Assembly: GCA_023544495.1 (NCBI GenBank)
Contig: JAMJFV010000003.1
Span: 1 to 12,441 of the forward strand
Origin: ANME-2 cluster archaeon
GTDB taxonomy: Archaea; Halobacteriota; Methanosarcinia; Methanosarcinales; Methanocomedenaceae
Direction of reading: 5' to 3'
Length of the DNA: 12,441 nt
This document shows, in pieces, positions 1 to 6,030 of this stretch. The notes beneath the pieces were generated by a model that worked only from the letters and a program-made list of their open reading frames with translations, ran no database searches and was not told the origin of the DNA. A program made the position numbers and the translations under genes. The first letter of the stretch is position 1; every line of letters starts with the position of its first letter.

Positions 1-70
1 CATGAAAAGATTTATGCATTAACAATTCAAATTGTATTACAGGTTTCCGTTTTCCCAATAAGGTGTTGTC

Positions 71-826
71 ATGTCAGTAAAAACAAATATCTCAATTATA
101 CTGTTAATCGTGATAGTCTCTCTTTTATTTTCCGGATGTCTCAAAGCCCCTGATACCGACGGTGACGGTATCCGTGACCCGGTGGATGCATTCCCTGAAG
201 ACCCAGGTGATTGGGAAGATTCGGACCTTGACGGAATAGGCAACAACGCTGAAATTAAAAGTGGAACAAATCCACTGCTCTCTGACACAGACGGGGATTC
301 CTTCATTGACAGTGCAGACCTGGACCCACTGAATGCCAGTATCGGCGCAGACAGTGATGGAGACGGTCATCATGATGCTATTGACACTTTTCCTGATGAT
401 CCACATGAATGGGCCGATACCGATGGTGATGGATATGGTGACAATACTGATAAATATCCTCTTGATCCTCTGTACTATACATATGATCTAAAGACAATTA
501 CCGATTTTTCATTTTATGAAGATGAGATGAAACGAGTTTCCATTTTTGAAAATAATATTACAGGAACTGAATATACGGTCAATATCACAAATAACGAGAG
601 CCTTGGTGGTAATTTTTCAGTGACGGTCTATACATGCCTCGCTTTTGACTGGACTAAACAGGAATGCAGACCAGGTACTGAAATAAGCAGTTCAGAAGAA
701 GTCTATGTAGGACCGGGTGAAACCGGAATAGCAAAGGTCGAGGTCTTTTCAGAATACCAGAAACAAGTCCAGCGATTTAAACGATGGGTGGTTGTAGTTC
801 CGCCCGTTGTTGAAAAACCTGCCTAG
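71..826 (+). CDS. Secreted lipoprotein with thrombospondin type 3 repeats
   Basis: Predicted surface lipoprotein of 251 residues. Residues about 9-22 form a hydrophobic signal segment ending in LLFSGC, a lipobox with Cys23 as the lipid-anchored residue. Residues about 28-130 hold several Asp-rich DxDxDG motifs (around residues 28, 50, 73, 95 and 117), the thrombospondin type 3 repeat, which binds Ca2+ between aspartates. The rest (about 140-251) is beta-rich, with NxT/NxS sites and a Pro/Val-rich end, and I do not recognise it. The ATG is preceded by AAGGTG (64-69), a fair Shine-Dalgarno. Nothing else is evident in the 70 bases upstream apart from an AT-rich TTTATGCA near 11. The stop overlaps that of the convergent ogt. 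The role is unknown; an adhesion or envelope function is an inference from Ca-binding and lipid anchoring. Confidence 0.88.
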   Translation: MSVKTNISIILLIVIVSLLFSGCLKAPDTDGDGIRDPVDAFPEDPGDWEDSDLDGIGNNAEIKSGTNPLLSDTDGDSFIDSADLDPLNASIGADSDGDGHHDAIDTFPDDPHEWADTDGDGYGDNTDKYPLDPLYYTYDLKTITDFSFYEDEMKRVSIFENNITGTEYTVNITNNESLGGNFSVTVYTCLAFDWTKQECRPGTEISSSEEVYVGPGETGIAKVEVFSEYQKQVQRFKRWVVVVPPVVEKPA

Positions 827-1278
827 ACCTCTATTGATTCAAGGTCCAGCAATGTCGTTTTCATTTTGACCCCGTACGAAAAACCACCAGTTCCGTTTTT
901 TGAAACTACCCTATGACAGGGTATGATCAAAGGTGCCCTGTTCTTGCCAAGTGCAGTACCCACCGCCCTTGATGCCAGGGGTCTTTCTATCAAACCGGCA
1001 AGCTGGGAATACGTGATACTGGTACCCCATCCAATATTCCTTACAGCGGTCAGAACGAGATGCTGGAAAGGAGTAAAACCTGACATGTCTACATCATACG
1101 TTGAAAAATCTACCATTTCTCCATTGAAATACCTCAGCAGGTCTAATGAAACAGGATGTGTTATGCGGGTCTTACCTGTGTGATCCTCGATAAAGTGTAC
1201 TGTTTTGACCACACCGGTAATTTCCTCCACTACCACCCACATACCGATCGGTCTTGCATAAAAATAATCTACAGACAT
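823..1278 (-). CDS. ogt: Methylated-DNA--protein-cysteine methyltransferase
   Basis: Suicide DNA repair protein of 151 residues that moves an alkyl group from O6-alkylguanine (and O4-alkylthymine) to its own cysteine. The C-terminal DNA-binding/active-site domain is clear: a helix-turn-helix with RAVGTALGKN (residues 104-113, including the arginine that takes the place of the flipped base) followed by PCHRVV with acceptor Cys121. The short N-terminal half (about 1-70) is typical of small archaeal forms, and the length is normal. The ATG at 1278 has only a weak AAGG upstream. A GATATAGG box about 35 bases upstream may be the promoter, downstream of the 10-bp tandem repeat. It faces the lipoprotein gene tail to tail with a 4-base overlap. 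Confidence 0.95.
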   Translation of the reverse strand: MSVDYFYARPIGMWVVVEEITGVVKTVHFIEDHTGKTRITHPVSLDLLRYFNGEMVDFSTYDVDMSGFTPFQHLVLTAVRNIGWGTSITYSQLAGLIERPLASRAVGTALGKNRAPLIIPCHRVVSKNGTGGFSYGVKMKTTLLDLESIEV

Positions 1279-1320
1279 GCTGGAACCTTATATCCGGAAT
1301 CCTATATCTATCATGCACAT

Positions 1321-1380
1321 ACCCTGCAATAACCTGCAATAACCTGCAATACCCTGCAATAACATACAATAACCTACAAT
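1321..1380. repeat. Tandem repeat, six copies of a 10-bp unit
   Basis: Six consecutive 10-mers match AMCCTGCAAT: ACCCTGCAAT, AACCTGCAAT twice, ACCCTGCAAT, AACATACAAT and AACCTACAAT. The four leftmost units are nearly identical and the two next to the ArcS-like gene have drifted. The last unit contains the TAG stop (1374-1376) of that gene, so the array begins inside its 3' end and fills the gap to ogt. On the minus strand the unit reads ATTGCAGGTT. It could be a slippage-generated minisatellite or a multi-site operator for ogt; the sequence does not say which. Confidence 0.93.
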
Positions 1381-2051
1381 AAATACCACTCGTTATCCTT
1401 TACAATCGATTCACCCGGTACAATGTTGCATGAAGGCTCTCCGCCCACTGAACGGCAGATCGCCTCGTCAAAATCCCTGAGATATTGTTCCATATGTAAG
1501 CTACCGTGACCGAATTTCAAATCAGGGTCAAATACTTGCCTGATGCTCTGCTCTGTCGGGACGATGTCCACTTCAATATCACTCAATTCCACTGCCTTCT
1601 CCATTGCGATCCTGAAATCACCGATACAATACGCTATTCTGTGCTTATAATGTCCGGCAGTTTTCCTGAGGTAGCGGGCAAGTCGGTGGCTTTCAAGTCT
1701 GTGGAACTCGCGTTTTACAAGGGGTACATCGCACCTGCCCAGCATGAACCTGTAATCCATGAAGGGATATTCTGTATCCAGTTCCCTTGGTGCAACCCCA
1801 CAGGTCCCGAAAACAACCACATGTACCTGTTCATCGTTAAGGTGGCTAAAAATGATCGTATCGAAGATCTTGTGAGATGGGCTTTCATGATATGGTTTTT
1901 TCATTGAACATGGTACGAATATACAGATATCCCTGTGTGGGGGTTCATATTCGGTCAATACCCATTCGGCAGCCCGGATCATATCAGGATGCTGTATCAC
2001 CCGCTCGCCAATGAGAGGTTCATTCGACCGTTCATGTTCAGGAATTATCAC
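1374..2051 (-). CDS. Stand-alone archaeosine synthase (ArcS) core, DUF5591 family
   Basis: Protein of 225 residues matching the core catalytic region of archaeosine synthase ArcS, which modifies preQ0 at tRNA position 15 on the way to archaeosine. The ArcS signature PC-x3-KPY-x2-S-x2-H is complete: PCSMKKPYHESPSH at residues 47-60. A second conserved block GVAPRELDTEYP follows at about residue 85. Full ArcS proteins are more than twice as long, with an inactive Tgt-like domain before and a PUA domain after this core; neither is here. It may be one half of a split ArcS or a paralogue with another role. The start is GTG at 2051, overlapping the TGA of the stress-protein gene (GTGA), so the two are probably translationally coupled. 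The stop lies in the 10-bp tandem array. Confidence 0.8.
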   Translation of the reverse strand: MIIPEHERSNEPLIGERVIQHPDMIRAAEWVLTEYEPPHRDICIFVPCSMKKPYHESPSHKIFDTIIFSHLNDEQVHVVVFGTCGVAPRELDTEYPFMDYRFMLGRCDVPLVKREFHRLESHRLARYLRKTAGHYKHRIAYCIGDFRIAMEKAVELSDIEVDIVPTEQSIRQVFDPDLKFGHGSLHMEQYLRDFDEAICRSVGGEPSCNIVPGESIVKDNEWYLL

Positions 2052-2539
2052 ATAGACACCACAAGTACAGGGATAGATGAGATCTTGACCAACTCTTCAG
2101 TTAAGCTTCCGTCTGTGAGTTTCTGGAATCCTGACTGTCTGCGGGTTGCTATTATTATCAGGTCAGCCTTTTCCACTTTGATCAATTCCATTAGCGTTGA
2201 TAATACTGATTTCTTTGAAGTATCCCCCTCTTTCATGATACTCCTGGCAACTATGTCACGTTTCCTGATGGTATTAAGTGTTATTTCATGGTAGGTTTCC
2301 ATTAATATGGATGCAGGCATATCTTTTAATTGCCTGACCAGATCAGGACTGATCTCATCAAGCCTCGACCTGATGGGACCTTCTGATTTTTTACTTTTCG
2401 GTGCCATGGAGACAATAACGATCTCTGATTTATAGACAGTGGCCAGACTAATTCCGTATTTCAGTGCCCTTTCTGATTTTTTTGAACCATCGAGAGGAAT
2501 GATGATTTTTTTGAATTTATGTAAATCATTTTCTGTCAA
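2048..2539 (-). CDS. Universal stress protein (UspA family)
   Basis: Cytoplasmic Usp-fold protein of 163 residues. The N-terminal strand and loop IIIPLDGSKKSERAL (residues 12-26) and the C-terminal DGSLTEELVK...PVLVV (143-161) are family hallmarks. The ATP-binding pattern G-x2-G-x9-G(S/T) is degenerate: the first two glycines are Ala131 and Arg134, and only the final Gly144-Ser145 remains, so nucleotide binding may be weak or lost. The start is TTG at 2539, chosen because AGGAG lies eight bases upstream and the nearby ATG at 2558 is in another frame and soon meets a stop. It is the first gene of a two-gene unit with the ArcS-like gene. Usp proteins respond to stress or bind nucleotides; the specific role is unknown. 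Confidence 0.87.
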   Translation of the reverse strand: MTENDLHKFKKIIIPLDGSKKSERALKYGISLATVYKSEIVIVSMAPKSKKSEGPIRSRLDEISPDLVRQLKDMPASILMETYHEITLNTIRKRDIVARSIMKEGDTSKKSVLSTLMELIKVEKADLIIIATRRQSGFQKLTDGSLTEELVKISSIPVLVVSM

Positions 2540-2547
2540 TGATAAGA

Positions 2548-2552
2548 CTCCT
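2548..2552 (-). promoter_or_regulatory. Ribosome binding site AGGAG for the usp gene
   Basis: AGGAG on the minus strand, eight bases before the TTG codon at 2539. It decides the start of this gene, because no in-frame ATG is available near the N-terminus. Confidence 0.65.
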
Positions 2553-2570
2553 GTTCATAAGACATTTTTT

Positions 2571-2580
2571 AGAATAAATA
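2571..2580 (-). promoter_or_regulatory. Possible TATA box for usp/arcS-like operon
   Basis: TATTTATTCT on the minus strand lies 32-41 bases upstream of the TTG start, in the AT-rich 115-base gap after tiaS. Position and composition suit an archaeal TATA box with a short leader. Assigned by eye only. Confidence 0.35.
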
Positions 2581-2655
2581 GGTTAATTTGTATTGTACAA
2601 CTTGCATAAGCAAAAAGTTAACTGCTTGACCAGAATAAAAGTTACGGTTAAAATC

Positions 2656-4026
2656 TTACCTGGACGGGAATGCTCTGGGGTCCGCAGACCGGACTAACGG
2701 CATCGATATATGGCGTCTGGCACTGGGTGGCACCTCATAGATACCGGGTTTGATGCTTCTGTTAACAGAAGTCCGGTCCATGATGCTTTCTTTCGTGCCG
2801 CAACGTTTGCACCTGTATCCCTGGTTACGTCCGGCTGATTTCATATGCTTACCGCATGACATGCATATCGGATTTTCTGCTATTTCGTGAGTCGAGAGTT
2901 CAATGATCTCAATTTTCTCGAGATTCAGGGTATCATTCTGGACACTCCCATACACCCGCACCCTGTCCCCGGTCACCAGCTTCCTGACCACCTCCCTGAA
3001 ACCCTTTGTTGGTTCAAAGGCCGCGCATTCTATAGTGCAAATACCCTTGCCATCTTTCCCCACTTTTCCCACTTCAACCTCATAATCTGACCCGCCATCA
3101 ACATCACTTTCCACATCACCTCCACATTCATCGCCCACAATGGTGAAGAAGGTATGACCCCCTTCGATGGTCCGGGGGCTATCCTGCACGCTACCAGAAA
3201 TACAATACGACCGGTCCTCACTGATATCGCGGTTATGCTCATACAGAAGGTGCATATCAGTTCCCTGGTTGGTCATGTACAGTATCATCAGGCCAGAAGT
3301 CTCAGATTCTATCTGGTCAAATGCCTGCTGTATGGCCCGGATGTCATCACCACGTATGCCGAACAGCACAGGGTCAGGGGAATGAGGTGCAAATACAACG
3401 CTATCATTCGCTCTATCCACCGTATCCCAGGTGCCGGGGTATGTTATTTCATCCGCCCTGAACACCGAATCACGGTCGATATTACGGAGCGTCCCAAAAT
3501 TCTCAGGCAGACGGTACGCTACCATTTCGTAGGTATGGTCCGGCAACCCGCAGGCAATAGCTCCGCACGCGGCAAGGGCACCGATAAGCCCGCGTCCGTT
3601 CTTAAACCCCCTGTGTGCCAGGCCGAACCTGTCAATGAGGGTGCAGGCATCCTCAGCAGTAAGCACATCCTGTATGGCCCGCCACATGAATGATTCCATT
3701 GCTTTCTCAAACTCCTCATCCTGTGTATTTCTATCCTGCACAAACACTATACCGGGATTGGTGTTCTCGCACTCCATATCGGCCATATCTTGCACCAGGG
3801 ATATCGTCGTGTCCATGATCTGCTGCTCTGAGCCTTGATCTGCATCGATCTCCAGGGACAGTGCTGCATTTCCCCTGGTCTTGTATTTTATATTGGGATT
3901 CAGCCTGATAAGATGGGGTAATCCCTTAATTGTTCCCAGTTCTTTTAGTTGGTCGATAAGCACTGCTGTAAGATAGGTAGTGCACATCCCGTCCGCGGAA
4001 TCGGTATCGTCAATTCCGATGATCAT
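2656..4026 (-). CDS. tiaS: tRNA(Ile2) 2-agmatinylcytidine synthetase TiaS
   Basis: Essential archaeal enzyme that joins agmatine to C34 of tRNA-Ile2 (CAU anticodon) using ATP, making agmatidine so that the tRNA reads AUA. The protein has 456 residues. It opens with the kinase-like signature IGIDDTDS...GMCTTYLT (3-20). A central ferredoxin-like/catalytic region follows, with FKNGRGLIGALAA (141-153) and TNQGTDMHL (252-260). Next is an OB-fold (about 275-378), then a zinc ribbon with Cys388, Cys391, Cys406 and Cys409. Residues about 298-328 form an acidic, Gly/Asp-rich insert inside the OB-fold. The length is at the upper end for the family. ATG at 4026 overlaps the dapF stop (ATGA), so the gene is cotranscribed and probably coupled to dapF. 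Confidence 0.96.
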   Translation of the reverse strand: MIIGIDDTDSADGMCTTYLTAVLIDQLKELGTIKGLPHLIRLNPNIKYKTRGNAALSLEIDADQGSEQQIMDTTISLVQDMADMECENTNPGIVFVQDRNTQDEEFEKAMESFMWRAIQDVLTAEDACTLIDRFGLAHRGFKNGRGLIGALAACGAIACGLPDHTYEMVAYRLPENFGTLRNIDRDSVFRADEITYPGTWDTVDRANDSVVFAPHSPDPVLFGIRGDDIRAIQQAFDQIESETSGLMILYMTNQGTDMHLLYEHNRDISEDRSYCISGSVQDSPRTIEGGHTFFTIVGDECGGDVESDVDGGSDYEVEVGKVGKDGKGICTIECAAFEPTKGFREVVRKLVTGDRVRVYGSVQNDTLNLEKIEIIELSTHEIAENPICMSCGKHMKSAGRNQGYRCKRCGTKESIMDRTSVNRSIKPGIYEVPPSARRHISMPLVRSADPRAFPSR

Positions 4027-4844
4027 ACAAGGGTTCCGGTAAACACGGTCCTGGCCGTGCCCTCCATGAAGGCATAACCTCCTTCGAGTGTGATATTGAG
4101 TATGCCTCCCAGGGTGTTTACTGTGACCTCGCTGCCGGTCAACCCCAGATGGTGTGCTATCACTGCTGATGCTACTGAACCTGTCCCGCAGCTCAGGGTC
4201 TCTCCTTCCACGCCCCTCTCAAAGGTACGGATATTGACATGACCGTTATCAACAACATGAACAAAATTCACGTTCGTACCTTTTGGAAAGAGGTTATGAT
4301 ATCGTATCGGGGGTGCCACTACATCAATGTCAATACCTTCAAGGTCGTCCATAAATATCACGGCATGTGGCACCCCGGTATTGATAACCGAAACCTGCAT
4401 GCCTTCGATCATCTCGTTGATGAACTCCCCGTCACCCCTGGCAGGTATGTCCTTCCTGTCAAACAACGGTTTTCCCATATTTACTTTCACCAGCATCTCG
4501 ACGCCCATGCCCTTTACGTCTACGGGCAGTATACCGGCCATAGTCTCGACAGATGCAGTGCCGGGTGAAAGATACCCCGCCTCAAGAGCGTACCTTACAA
4601 GGCACCTGATACCGTTGCCGCACATCTCTGCTTCAGAGCGGTCTGGCTGGAACAACCTCATTTTTACATCAGCAGAACCTGACATTGAAATGAACAGTAC
4701 CCCGTCTCCCCCTATACCGAACCGCCGGTCGCAATATTTTTCTGCAAAGTCGGCTTTTTGGTTATCGGGCACTACTGTATTGTTGTATTCATCGATAAGA
4801 ATGAAGTCATTACCGTTCCCATGGAGCTTGGTGAATTGTATCAT
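4023..4844 (-). CDS. dapF: Diaminopimelate epimerase
   Basis: Cofactor-free racemase of 273 residues that interconverts LL- and meso-diaminopimelate in lysine synthesis. Both catalytic cysteines are visible: Cys75 in AEMCGNGIRC and Cys219 in LSCGTGSVASA. The opening FTKLHGNGNDF (4-14) and GIGGDGVLF (43-51) are standard family blocks, and the length is normal. The substrate loop reads FQPDRSEAE (65-73), where many bacterial enzymes have FNxDGSxxE. No Shine-Dalgarno precedes ATG 4844, and a TATA-like CCTTTATG ends 26 bases before it, so the mRNA is probably leaderless. It is the first gene of the dapF-tiaS pair, with a four-base stop/start overlap. Confidence 0.97.
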   Translation of the reverse strand: MIQFTKLHGNGNDFILIDEYNNTVVPDNQKADFAEKYCDRRFGIGGDGVLFISMSGSADVKMRLFQPDRSEAEMCGNGIRCLVRYALEAGYLSPGTASVETMAGILPVDVKGMGVEMLVKVNMGKPLFDRKDIPARGDGEFINEMIEGMQVSVINTGVPHAVIFMDDLEGIDIDVVAPPIRYHNLFPKGTNVNFVHVVDNGHVNIRTFERGVEGETLSCGTGSVASAVIAHHLGLTGSEVTVNTLGGILNITLEGGYAFMEGTARTVFTGTLV

Positions 4845-4869
4845 ATAGGCAGAAATCGGCTGGTTTTGA

Positions 4870-4877
4870 CATAAAGG
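4870..4877 (-). promoter_or_regulatory. TATA-like box for dapF-tiaS, leaderless
   Basis: CCTTTATG on the minus strand sits 26-33 bases upstream of the dapF ATG. This is the distance expected if transcription starts at or next to the start codon, and it fits the lack of a Shine-Dalgarno. Assigned by eye. Confidence 0.4.
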
Positions 4878-4996
4878 TTTCTACTGGAAAGGATTTTTGT
4901 CGGGATAGACAATATTATTATTGCGATCATTGTTGTCCACTCTTTTGAGACACCGTCTCTTCGTTAATACGGATCTTATTGGATTTTCTTTTATCG

Positions 4997-5135
4997 TTAC
5001 TGCGATAACTTTTTTTTACTGGCCTTTATCTATCCATAATAAAAACACTTTTTTGCTCTGCGTCCGGAACATAAATTACCCTGAGATAACGTCCTGCACT
5101 GTGCAGCTATATTTCAGAACTGGTAATCGCAGTAA
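4997..5135. repeat. Imperfect 13-bp inverted repeat with 113-bp spacer
   Basis: TTACTGCGATAAC (4997-5009) is matched in inverted orientation by GTAATCGCAGTAA (5123-5135), with 12 of 13 positions pairing and a perfect 10-bp core. The interval between has no coding signal. It may be the ends of a decayed small element or chance in AT-rich DNA. Confidence 0.4.
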
Positions 5136-5254
5136 GCATTGTTCGTCATATGACATCCGGCACCAGAAGAATTAACAGTTATTGACGTTAAAATAAAAAG
5201 GATTAATAGAACAAAATATATGGATTGATCTAATCACCAATAGGTTTTGAGAAC

Positions 5255-5821
5255 ATGAAAAAAAGTCTATCTCTTCAAACAGGTCCCGGCCCGTGTATAC
5301 CACCCTCGACGATTGGATCCTCCACGAAGTGATCCCGTTCTCCATGGAACCGTCCGAAACCTTCAACGCCTCCGTCGACAGGGTCATCACTTCCCTTGAC
5401 GATTCGGTGGAGTTGCTTGGTTTTGGAGAACCACTCCACGGCGGCGAGGATATCCTTATACTCCGCAACCGGCTCTTCCAGCGCCTCGTGGAGACGCACG
5501 GCTACAGCGCCATTGCCATCGAGAGCTGGTTCCCCCGGGCACGCCTCGTCAACGAGTATGTGGCCAGTCGCGGCCCGGCATCGAACGATGCTGTGCAGGA
5601 CACTGGATTCAGCCACGGCAGTGCCGGGACCGGTGCGGTTCATTCCCACTCACAGAGGGAAGGGCCTTCCAATCCAGGCAATCCCAGCTCTTCCGACTCG
5701 ATCGGGCAGTTTGAAGAACCCGACCTACTTCGCGCTGACGCCTCAGAGCTTCATCGATTTCGACTGGCTGGCCGTCCTGGATTCAACGGCATACAGCCGC
5801 AGTGGTCCGAAGCTGCAATAG
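5255..5821 (+). pseudogene. Erythromycin-esterase-like pseudogene, internally deleted
   Basis: Remnant of an erythromycin esterase/succinoglycan-type hydrolase; the family is normally about 400 residues or more. The N-terminal part reads from about 5293 in one frame: TLDDWILHEVIPFSME, then LGFGEPLHGGEDILILRNRL (family GE-xxHG block), AIAIESWFPRARLVNEY and DAVQDTGFSHG, up to about 5620. The frame then changes and the text jumps directly to the family's C-terminal end, PGPVRFIPTHRGKGLP...FIDFDWLAVLDSTAYS, ending at TAG 5819-5821. Roughly 200 or more middle residues are missing. ATG 5255, behind a TATA-like AAAATATATGG, opens a frame that would need a further shift to join the body. The segment is clearly richer in G+C than its neighbours, suggesting transfer from a GC-rich donor before decay. 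Confidence 0.8.
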
Positions 5822-5862
5822 TGAGATGTAATGCAGCCAAACTCTTTGACGTTCTGGCACCG

Positions 5863-6030
5863 TCAGTGCGGCGGGACGTTAAGCCGACCTTTAGATTCTA
5901 TTGCATCTTTTATTGTCTCTTCAATGCTCTGTTTAAAAAAGGAATGCCCTTTTGTGGATATCTGGCCATTTGCCGGGATTGAACCATCGACGAATTTTGC
6001 TTCCCTGATGTATTCATCTTTATGGCGGTC
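5863..6030 (-). other. Short open reading stretch, possible gene remnant
   Basis: This minus-strand frame stays open for 55 codons from just inside the 3' end of the rubredoxin-TPP gene to TGA at 5863-5865. It reads a protein-like series such as DEYIREAKFVDGSIPANGQ and SFFKQSIEETIKDAIESKG, with normal charged/amphipathic composition. It has no in-frame start of its own near the left side and no family I recognise. It could be the 3' tail of a decayed gene cut by the insertion of the GC-rich segment, or simply chance. Confidence 0.22.

Larger units (their letters stand above)
4845..5254. other. Non-coding region between dapF and pseudogene
   Basis: About 410 AT-rich bases holding the dapF promoter at the left, an imperfect 13-bp inverted repeat (4997-5009 with 5123-5135) and a perfect palindrome CTGCAC-T-GTGCAG (5094-5106). 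At the right edge is an AT-rich AAAATATATGG (5213-5223), which could be a plus-strand TATA box about 32 bases before ATG 5255. No convincing gene, tRNA or known RNA is visible. Confidence 0.6.

Noticed and set aside
1172..1369. Minus-strand ORF containing the tandem repeat
   Set aside because: It is out of frame with ogt, overlaps its 5' end, and its apparent start lies in repeat sequence; a shadow.
1321..1380. CRISPR array
   Set aside because: The units are 10 bases long with no spacers, and no cas genes are present.
3154..3693. 179-residue plus-strand ORF inside tiaS
   Set aside because: Antisense shadow of tiaS with no domain signature.
5094..5106. Palindrome CTGCAC-T-GTGCAG as a terminator
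   Set aside because: A one-base loop cannot form a normal RNA hairpin and no T-run follows; at most a protein-binding site.
4921..5175. 84-residue plus-strand ORF between dapF and the pseudogene
   Set aside because: Starts at TTG without a ribosome binding site, has no recognisable domain, and spans inverted repeats in AT-rich DNA; more likely chance.
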